DNA of 64,000 nucleotides from Azadirachta indica (taxonomy: Eukaryota; Streptophyta; Magnoliopsida; Sapindales; Meliaceae), in NCBI GenBank assembly GCA_022749755.1, contig JAGQDM010000070.1, forward strand, positions 2,857,792-2,921,791, in the 5' to 3' direction. Made by a program: the position numbers and the translations under genes. A model generated the notes under the pieces. The model was not told the origin of the DNA and did not search any database. It saw only the letters and a list, made by a program, of their open reading frames with translations. Shown in pieces: positions 55,357-64,000 of the stretch. The first letter of the stretch is position 1; each line of letters begins with the position of its first letter.

Positions 55357-58166
55357 GTAAGCTAAGTAGAAGGAATTCTTCGTTGATTGCACTCACTAGC
55401 CAGCAAGCAAGCAAACCCCTCCTTACTCACCTCTTAATCTATAAAAAAAAAAAAGCCTCCCTCCTTTCCTTAATGTAAGCAGCTTTCAAGCCCCTTTCCA
55501 AGATATTCTATTAGTACAGCGCTGGAGCGCCCTTTGTATATTATACTTTTTATATTCCTTAAAGGTATAAGGCCAACATTTTCCCTATCTAGGGGGGTGC
55601 GGTGCTTTTTGTTTTTTGTTTGTGCGTGCAGTAAGGAGATGTTTGGGATAAAAAAGCCCCGTCTCCCTTCTAACTAGGAGAGAAAGCTCTGCGAGCTTCC
55701 CCTTTGCTTTATAGAAATGGATGATGGAAACGCCCACCCTGATCAATGCGAAATTGATCGAGATGGGATCATGATTTGATTGAAGATGCGTAAGTAAGAG
55801 GAGATGGGAAGGTTGACGGGTCAGATATCGAGGGACTAGAAAAGAGATAGAGGATGGAGGGGAGGGAGCGCCATTTACTTAGCCATTGACGAGCCAATTG
55901 GTTGTTTACTGGTTCCGGTGCTTGTGCTTGGTTGTAAGAGTGCGGAGCTAAGGGAGAAAGAACCAGCGTTTACTGAAGCACTGGCTACCTTAGGAACTCA
56001 AGGGAGTCTTAGAAAGCTTCGGAGCCAGGATGGCTACACTTGCAGTTAGATCACAGGGTGAAGCTGGAAGCAACGGATCGGAAAGAAAGACGTAGAATGA
56101 TCAACCGATCACATGAATCTTGGCTGGGATTTAACTGATTGAACCCACCTGCCGGAGACAAGCGATTGAGAGAAAGAAGGACGGTAGCTCACCAAGTCGA
56201 TATTCAAACCCCTACCTAAGACTGACTTCCCATGTTTCCATCTCCTACTTCGCTACTGGCAATCCATATTCTGCTCGTAGATGAATCCAAAAGACAGAGC
56301 AACAGGCTGCAACTGAAAGAAGGAGGTCGATTGGGTGTTGACAGACTGAGATGGAACGACGGGAGAAAGGATGGGAAGGACACTCACAGAGATCTACTTG
56401 CATTGATTGCTGGGAAGTGAATGATAGGATCGGATCCCACCTCCTACTGAAACCGATGGATGGGACCGCTAGCAACCGAAGTTCCCAGAAGAAGCAAACA
56501 AGCAGAGGCAGTGAGAGGCTACGATGCAAGGGGCTGGAACCAAAGAGAAGAATGCAAGGATGCGGGATGGATTGATTGAACTGAAAGAAGGGCTGGGTGT
56601 CGAAAGAGGATAGGAGCAAAGCACGAGAATGGATGCCTTCCAAATGCTCGGGTACTGAAGAACGGTTCGATCGAGGAAAGTATTGTTATTATGCTTTTTT
56701 TCCATGTCTTTCTTCGAACGGGCGGTATGCGAAGCGAGAATGAACTCTTTCTCCAAGACCGCCTCCGGCGATATTGGATTCTCTATTATATACGGATTAT
56801 GATTCGACCTTCCACCGGTGGTTCGGTGAGCATCTCCAGCGATAATCAGAAGCATCCATCCGCTTCTCCTTACCGACCCTCGGTTCCTATTCAGTAAAGT
56901 AATAGCAATATTACATACCTGGCTCTCATGCTGCCTTGCCATCTCCAGCCATCTAAGCTGGAAGTTCATCCAGAAAGCTTGCTAGGGACTCGAAGGTCAT
57001 TCTCAGCAATTCAGTCGGTCGGTGTTAGCAATCTCAAGATCTTGATCTTATTCACCCTCTAAGGTTCTGCAACTGGCGCAAAGGAGAGACTCAAAAGAAA
57101 TGATTGAAGGGTGAGATGGCTGGTTGTTAAGTTTGAATCCCAACACCACCTTTTGTTCTGTTCTATATGTCCCAAGACTATCACGTCTCTTATAGAAATA
57201 CGTATTATTAAGCCGAACTCTTATCCTTTTATCTATCAATCACAACCTTGATAGGTTTCAATGTAGGTTACTAATAAATATCACCACCTTTATTGGGCTA
57301 ATTTACCATGTAGGCTATCTACTCTGCCCAACCAACCCAAATGAAAGATTGATAGGGGCTTTCAAATGAAGCGGGCATTGATAGGCGTAAGCCCACCCCA
57401 GTTTCCGTTTCAAGATTGATTTTAAACAACCGCGTTTAAGGAATGGAATTCAAACCAAAGTCATCCCTCCGTATTAGGTAATCGGGGAAGAATTCATTAT
57501 CCTGCCCGGGCGGCATCTGCCCGGTATCTGCCGGCACATTTACATATTGTTGGTCCGTTTCAATCGTCGTATCCGCGCGGGGGCCGCCGTCTCAAACGCA
57601 TGTAGGGGATAGATGCGCATCATTTCAGCACTCCCCCGTGTTCCGTTATCTGCCCCTCTCTCGCTATCTTCCCCGCTGTCTCAGTTATATAGGTAGGGGG
57701 TTCGTAGTTGTTCCCATTGCTTCGGAGTGTCCATGCAGGCAGGCATGTCCAGGATCAAGGAAAGGAGGATTTTGGCCAAGTAAGTGTATAATACGGTTGA
57801 GCACAGCTACAGCTCTCTCCTCTCCGATTGGTTGACTTCGAGCTGGTTCAGTTCGTACAGCTCGGAACGCCGTCTACGTCTCTGATTAGGCGTATCGATC
57901 TCAGCAACCTTTCCCACATCTTTTAATACATTTTTTTTATAGAGAGGGGGCCTGTGCTTCGCTATTCGCCCCGGATCGAGATCTCTTAATCAGGTTTTGA
58001 GGATCGTAGGTTCTAACTCAATAGTGGGGTTGGTATCCATATCTAGGAATAAGTACCGCAGGAATTAGTTCTTTACTAGCCAGGGGCTTGGAACGAAGGG
58101 TAAAGTAAAGAACAGAAGACCCGCCTTGTCGGATCGTTTGAACCCGGGGAGATCTCAATCAAATAA
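55357..58166. other. Long gene-poor spacer (U3)
   Basis: Collinear with 9384-12187. The 240-codon frame of U1 is split into 56245-56643 and 56469-56969 here. ATG and CAGG duplications near 55722 and 57736 are private to this copy. No gene is recognised. Confidence 0.55.
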
Positions 58167-58263
58167 AGGATTGAAGAAGCTGGTGTGACAACATCAGGAT
58201 TGAAGAAGCTGGTGTGACAACATCAGGATTGAAGAAGCTGGTGTGACAACATCAGGATTGAAG
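58167..58263. repeat. 29-bp tandem repeat, 3.3 units, copy 3
   Basis: Same three perfect units and 10-bp partial unit as at 12188-12284. Confidence 0.92.
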
Positions 58264-59117
58264 AGCTAGCTTAAATAATATAAAAAAGGCCGGTTCTATC
58301 TTTTATGCATTGACCTTTCTCTCGCGATCGGAACGGTCGATCGCCTATCTATAGTTATAGTAGGGCGTTCCCACAACCGGAAGAGAGCTAAAAAGTACTC
58401 AACCTTTAGATTAGAGTAGAGCTCGGCCGACATCTAGTTCTAGCCATATCGAGAGCCAATCTTTTTCATTCATTCTCGGACCAAACTTATAGAACTAAGT
58501 TTGCCTTGTCTTCCTTCAGACTAAAGCCCGCTTTAAATTATCTAGAATTTTTTAGGGGGCACCCGAGCAAGAAAAACAAAAGCCATTTTTGAACCGGGGA
58601 GGAGGTCGAGTTCTCTCTTATCTTATATATACATAGTCACAACATTCACTGAAGATGTTGCTTTCAAGGTTGAGGACAGAACGCCGGAAGGGGAGCGGTT
58701 CCACACGTTCCACTATTTGCTGCGGCACACACGGACTCTCTGCAACCAATCAATATCTGAGAGTTAGGCCGGGGTGGGAAGGATAGTTTCATTTGTACAT
58801 AGTGAGTCTCACGCACGATCTCCGGGGAATGTACACGGTCGAGCGATCCAATATGGAAATGCCAAGAAGGTGGGAGGGTGGAACATATCGTTTGTTCATC
58901 GTGAAGGCCTATTACGTAAGGTCCATAAAAGAAAAAGATTTTGCACCTCACCTCAAAGTAGAGATTCGTGGTTAAGGTTTCGGACGACACGTACAGAAGA
59001 GATAGTTCTTGCTCGTAAGAATTGGTTTCGTAATAGGTAGACCTTTTGCTTGCCCCGGCCGGGTCAATGCTAGGATCGATCTTTTCCCTGAATACACCAA
59101 GAATCTGGATTTGCTTA
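58264..59117. other. Spacer between tandem repeat and RT fragment (U3)
   Basis: Collinear with 12285-13140; no gene is recognised. Confidence 0.5.
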
Positions 59118-59237
59118 TTAGTTCTAGGATCTCCACGGTTGATTCATCAGTATGCTATGTACTACATTAGCAAAACTCTGATTGACTATGAAAATAAGTA
59201 CACACCCTTGGAAAAGACTTGCCAGATTAGGGATTGA
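59118..59237 (+). mobile_element. Ty3/gypsy reverse transcriptase tail fragment, copy 3
   Basis: Contains YYISKTLIDYENKYTPLEKT and a stop at 59237. As in U2, it is joined to an upstream open frame from 59046. Confidence 0.65.
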
Positions 59238-60419
59238 AGACGTAAAATATTCTGATACAACCCCTTTATTCAATTGTTCATTCTTGAGGTGAACTCGCTT
59301 CCTCCCCCTTCATTCAGCCGGAGCTGGTGAATTCAATGATAGATTCTTTAGCCAAAACAAAAGGCGAGTGGCATTTTCCGGAGTAAGCTAAGGTATCTTA
59401 TTATGTTTATATATTCCATCCCCCCCCGCTGAAGCAAAGACGCCCACTTGAACGCTTTGTTAATGAACTTAGTCTAGTCTAATAGAAAAAACAAAAAACG
59501 AAAGAGATTTCTTTCTTCGTTTCCCCCGCAGCTATTCCTCCTTTAGACTCATACAAGCAAGTACAAGATGTGGTAATAGAGGAAGCCAGTAGATGGTAGT
59601 TGCAGAAAGCAATCGGAACTAGGAGGGAACGGGAGGGGCCGACAAGCAAAAGCAATGGCAATCAGCCGCCTAATTACTTTGCGACCACTTAGCGTAACGC
59701 AATAGTTCATATGTTGATTCATGAGCTAACTAAGGAGGCTGCCTTTATGTTAATATGTATGCCAATAGCATGAAATATAGAACATTGAGCAGCAGTCACT
59801 CATTATGTACGCAGTTGTTATTAAACAAAGACTATTAAGACGAGTCGTGTGCGCAAGACTTGGGTGGTCTGATCGGGCAGCATTCTGTTCCACCAGAGAA
59901 CGACGAGGTCAGGTCGCCTGGAAAGAGCTGCTTTGTCTTGGTTTTCCATGGATGGACAAAAAAAAAAAAGGTGAGGTGAAACGAAAAGTAGGAAATAAAG
60001 GAAGGGCTGCTTACGCTTGTCTTCGACCGATGAGGGCAAAAACAAAGTTTTTTTCCCCTTACTTGTGATCCTATCGGAGCTGTTCTGAACGATACCCTTT
60101 CTCCTCACTTACCCTATCTAGTCGAGCGTCTACGAAACTCTCTTTTCAGCCTATGTTATGTGGTTTTTTTTTTCTTTCCAAGACGCTTCAAGCCTTTTTT
60201 TTTTTTTTCCTTTTGACGCCCGTGGGAATAACCAATTGATGTGGAGACCTATAACTACGGTCGAGTACTGCTTCTGTTCCTCTGCCGTTATACTTGGCAT
60301 CTACAGCTCCTACTCCTTCTACTGCCGCTTCTTACTGTCGCTCCGACTGCTGACAGAACCATCTCTTTAGTCGACAATGCCCTTCCTGAACATCCGGATT
60401 GGTATGAATCATTTACTCC
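59238..60419. other. Spacer before rps12 fragment (U3)
   Basis: Collinear with 13261-14439. Poly-T runs near 60165-60173 and 60196-60207 are longer than in U1. No gene is recognised. Confidence 0.5.
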
Positions 60420-60569
60420 TATGGTCAACATAAGAGGAGGTAGAGTGAAAGATTCGCCAGGTGTGAAATCACATCGTATTCGAGGAGTCAAGGATTTGCT
60501 GGGAATTCCGGATCGAAGAAGAGGCAGATCAAAATATGGTACAAAAAAAAAAAACCAAAATCGATATGA
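60420..60569 (+). pseudogene. rps12 3'-end fragment, copy 3
   Basis: Same fragment as 14440-14585, with [12 protein letters not shown]. An A-run at ~60543-60554, five bases longer than in U1, shifts the frame before KPKSI, so the open frame reads on to 60630. Confidence 0.85.
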
Positions 60570-61463
60570 ACGGAGGAGGCCTATAGATCAATATGAATGG
60601 GGAGTCTATGGAGCGAATCTTGACCGATAGCATGGAGGGTCATGTCGCCTGTCTTGGATCGAACAATTGCGTACTACAAAGAAACCATGTATAGGAGATT
60701 GACGGATAAGTAGTTTTGTCAGGATAAAGATCAGAAAGGAAGTCTAGTCTGGACTAAAGGAGTGAAAAAGGAGTGAAAATCTTACTTGATCTATGGTACG
60801 TATTTCGAGTCAAGTGCGAGATTGGCATCGAGAAAGCAGGGGTCCAGTATGGCCTTCTAAGGGTCGGTAACCTGACGGGCTAAGATCCAATACGAGCTTG
60901 ACGAGCGACAAGCACTTCGCCCTCAAGCAAGGCTTAATTGGATGCTGCTTTTCACGAGCAAGAACAGAGATCGAGGAACCTGCGCCCAAAGTGCTTTCGC
61001 GCAAGCCGCGCCTAAGCCGGTCACCGTTTGGCTAAGATCCATTCCTGCACGTGAAGGTGAAGGGAGGCAGGCCATGACGCTAAGCTTTGTGAAGGGGAAG
61101 AAGAGTTACATAATATACACACATAGGAACTAGCTGAACGAAAACATTGATTGAACGTATTTAGCGATAAAACTGCGCGAAAACAGCCCTAAGCGTGCGA
61201 GAACAGCGCGCTAAGCAGGCAAGGGCGGTGGGGAAGGGCTTAAACCGTAGCGCGCGAGTACGCACGTCTATCACGTTTTTTTTTTCAGCTTGACTTTATG
61301 AATTCGCCAGGTCTGTTCATTGTTCTCAGTGTTGTAAGGCGGAAAGACCGAGTGAAGTTTACTACCCGGTGCACAGGTTTATTCACAACCATCTATTCCT
61401 GCATCCTTGCCTGTCCCTGCTTCCCTTCGCCCTGGGTTGGCATGGCATATGTTAGCCCTAGCC
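60570..61463. other. Spacer (U3)
   Basis: Collinear with 14586-15472. A duplicated AAAAAGGAGTG segment near 60759-60777 is private to this copy. No gene is recognised. Confidence 0.5.
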
Positions 61464-62404
61464 CCATGGGAAATGAACTTTGACGGTGCCTCCCGAATGA
61501 ATAGACGAAAAGTCCTCAGGTGTCGGCATTATTTTCATCACACCAGAAGGGCATCTTCTCCCGCATTCGTTCGCTCTCCTCGAACAGTGTTCCAACAACG
61601 TTGCGGAGTATCAAGCGCTGATTATGGGAATGGAGTTGGCTCGGGAGTTGGCAATCCGAAGACTCGAAGTCAGGGGCGATTCCCTCCTTATTGTAAACCA
61701 AATAAATGAACAATGTCTAGGAAGTGAGAAAGCCCGACCTTGTACCTTATCACCGGAAGGAAAAAAGTTTGGCACATGCGTCACGTACTTCAACATAGAA
61801 CATGTGCCGAGGGGAAAGAACGCCCGAGCCGATGCACTAGCATGGTTAGCAGCTTCCATGACACCGTCAGACGGTGAACCCAACAAAACAATATCACACA
61901 GTCTTCGAAAGGAGAATCCTACCACCGCTAGACACTTATGAAGCTCTTGCGGAATGCAATCGACGTTCGGTTCGAATAACGGTTGACGAAGTGGGAATTC
62001 GACGATTGGAGATATCCTTTCATCGACTTTATCCAATACGGGATACTACCAGATGCCTCGAACGAAAAGGTAAGTATCCGAAGACGTGCTCCGAGGTTCC
62101 ATTACGATCCTCAAACGAAAACATTGTATCTCCAATCCTACGATGGAGTGCTCCTGCGGTGTCTGTCGGACCAAGATGCAGAGAAGGTCATTCAAGAGAC
62201 CCATAACGGCATTTTTTGTGCTCATCAAAGGACCTAAATTTCAAGACAGAATCCGGAGATTGGGTTACTATTGGCCCCCCCATGATCAAGGATTGCATCG
62301 ACTATGCCCGCCGGTGCGATGCCCGCCAGTTTCATGGTGACGACATCCCCCAGGCTTCAAACGACCATGATGGCACGGTTGTGATAACTCAATGGAACTT
62401 TTGA
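61464..62404 (+). mobile_element. Ty3/gypsy RNase H and integrase N-domain remnant, copy 3
   Basis: This holds the longest clean RNase H reading: GVGIIFITPEGHLLPHSFAL, NVAEYQALIMGMELARELAI, RGDSLLIVNQI, with the ADALAWLAA block further on. The integrase zinc-binding region follows with the last Cys replaced by Arg, ending in QWNF and a stop. No DDE core, LTRs or primer-binding site is visible nearby. Confidence 0.8.
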
Positions 62405-64000
62405 GGGAACTTTGGAGTTGAGTTCCGAGGTGTGGAAAAGTTGAGTAGTGACTTTGTGGTCCCCGGTTGTTACAAAAGTCAGATGGTTAATCTTGCCAGT
62501 AAGGGCAAAGTTCGGATTGAGCTTATGGTGACAGGTGGGCGAGAGTGCTACTGTTACAAATGCAGTTGGAACTGCACTGCAATTCTTGGCTGGTTACGCT
62601 GAAGTAAGAGGTGGGGGGTGTGCTACCGTCACGAGTAAAACAAGAGCGAATTGATATTTTGCTATCGGGTTTTTGGCATTACAATGTGCAAAGGATTGCT
62701 CCAAGTGTAGTTGACAGTTGCAGTGTCTTTGCAAAGTGAGCAGCGATCGTTCGGAAAACGAGTCGGCGCATGGTCTTTGAATGACCCATAGGCTTTGGGC
62801 TTCGATGGCTGCTTGAAAGACGCAGATTGGGAAGTTGGCTATGGTCCGTCGTGCATTGTGCAGACGACTGATGGCTTACGTTGCCAAGAGGGCATTGTGA
62901 GACAAAGGAAAGGGCTGAAGGATGGTGCCCAGGATCTCACTATCACCTATGCATGTGCAAGAATGCGATACGGTAGAGGGCGATGTGTCATTGGGACACT
63001 TAGCGTGGTAGACCGGGCAAGAGTGCTGTTACCACTCATACGGAAGAAATGCCATGATGCCTTGTTGTGGCAATTGAAGTGGAACTTCAAGGGGATGTGA
63101 TGTCTGGTGTGGCGAACCGTCATCACTACTGCAGGAGAGAGCTGCAATAAGACTCGCTGCGGAAGTCGAGTTAGACGACCGCGTCCTGTTGCGTTCACGG
63201 GCGAAGACAGGACTCAAGCTTCGTAGTTAGGGCAAAGTATTGGCATGCTGCTATTGGTAGACTGATGAAGTCACAAAGGCAGAATTGGAAAAAGTCGGAT
63301 ACCTTCATAAGGGTTTGGCATGAGTTAGCGGGAGACTCTGTGACGGCTCACTGGTTGGTGAGAACGCTGGATGAAAACGAAGTTGCTAGAATGCTGTTTC
63401 GGAAGGGCCGCTCCAAGGGGAGGCGAACCCTCTGGTTTGCTTGACAGGGTTAATCTAGATGCCATGCCATTTTATCTGTTATGTTAAGGTTAGTTATGAA
63501 CCCAGAGGGCTGTGCGGAATGTTTGTGGCATGTCGAAAATGTGGGCTAACACTAAGATAATGGTTGGGGCGGCCAATTGGCACTACTACTTAGTTTAGTG
63601 AAAAGTTAGGGCTTTTCTTTTGGTCGAAATGGTTGGTATGTCTGAGCTGAAGGTAGATACACTGAGGCGATCACTACTCGATGTCGGAAGGTTTGGCACA
63701 TTTGGTTGATATTGGGCCGGAATTGTGTGATTGGCATGCTAATGGAAGCAGTCATCACTTTTTAGAAACTATAAACAATACGGGAAAACTTCAGTGTGAT
63801 GGTCCGGGCACAGTGCTGTCATCAAAGGGGAATAGAGATAAGCCTTGAGCGGTCAGACCACGATTCGCTAAACATTCAAGATTCGAGATGAGCTGCTAAA
63901 GGAAGGGCGATAGAGAGAGGTGGAAGGAAGACAATATAGTTTGGCATTACCAGAAGGAGAGCTTGACGAACCAGTTAACGACCAGGAGCTTTCAACCTTC
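62405..64000. other. Unidentified tract after retroelement remnant (U3)
   Basis: Collinear with 16415 to ~18012. The 101-codon frame is at 62795-63100. No gene is recognised, and the window ends ~380 bp before the expected loop 1. Confidence 0.45.

Larger units (their letters stand above)
42057..64000 (-). repeat. Giant repeat unit U, copy 3 (inverted relative to U2, runs to window end)
   Basis: This is the reverse complement of U2 from 41626 backwards, and from 45998 on it is also collinear with U1. It should end about 380 bp beyond the window, where U1 meets loop 1. The largest difference from U2 is a ~0.49 kb deletion inside ccmFN: the coordinate sum with U2 is 83679 at the gene's start but 83187 at its end. 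Otherwise the differences are small indels. Confidence 0.93.

Noticed and set aside
1..64000. Linear plasmid or dumbbell genome with hairpin telomeres as the cause of the palindrome
   Set aside because: The two loops are ~400 bp of non-self-complementary sequence, too long for closed hairpin ends, and the 46-kb recurrence is explained by a circle or concatemer.

Overview
The window looks like mitochondrial DNA of a flowering plant. It carries nad3 and rps12 as an adjacent pair, the cytochrome c maturation gene ccmFN, native mitochondrial-type trnF(GAA) and trnS(GCU), long gene-poor spacers, and pieces of a nuclear-type Ty3/gypsy retrotransposon. I saw no rRNA gene, no complete group II intron and no chloroplast insert.

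The dominant feature is palindromic. One ~22.8 kb unit (U) appears three times in alternating orientation: U1 = 1-18392 (cut by the window start), loop 1 = 18393-18783, U2 = 18784-41626 (reverse complement of U1, and the only complete copy), loop 2 = 41627-42056, U3 = 42057-64000 (same orientation as U1, ending just short of its loop-1 end). Position 1 corresponds to about 45998, so the window repeats with a period of ~46.0 kb. This fits a ~46 kb circle made of two huge inverted repeats and two tiny single-copy loops, read about 1.4 times round. A head-to-head/tail-to-tail concatemer or an assembly artefact fits equally well. The copies differ almost only by homopolymer-length changes and short tandem duplications, as expected of unpolished long-read sequence.

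Gene order in U2, which reads left to right: a degraded non-genic tract (18.8-20.8 kb); Ty3/gypsy RNase H and integrase zinc-finger remnant; 3' fragment of rps12; gypsy RT-tether fragment; 29-bp tandem repeat; a long spacer; trnS(GCU); trnF(GAA); an ORF split by one in-frame TAG; nad3; rps12; another long spacer; two overlapping small ORFs followed by a tRNA-like t-element; a spacer; then ccmFN on the opposite strand. An interrupted trnP-like gene straddles the U2/loop 2 junction. U1 and U3 carry the same features inverted. U1 lacks the ccmFN end because of the window edge.

How the genes relate: nad3 (complex I) and rps12 (small ribosomal subunit) form a classic plant mitochondrial co-transcribed pair with a 49-nt spacer. 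trnS, trnF and the TAG-split ORF lie upstream on the same strand. In U2 both genes are intact, and their DNA already encodes residues normally produced by C-to-U RNA editing. The broken rps12 3' fragment and ccmFN still carry genomic C at such sites. This points to replacement of nad3-rps12 by an edited (reverse-transcribed) copy. ccmFN has frameshifts in both copies, and in U3 also a ~0.49 kb internal deletion.
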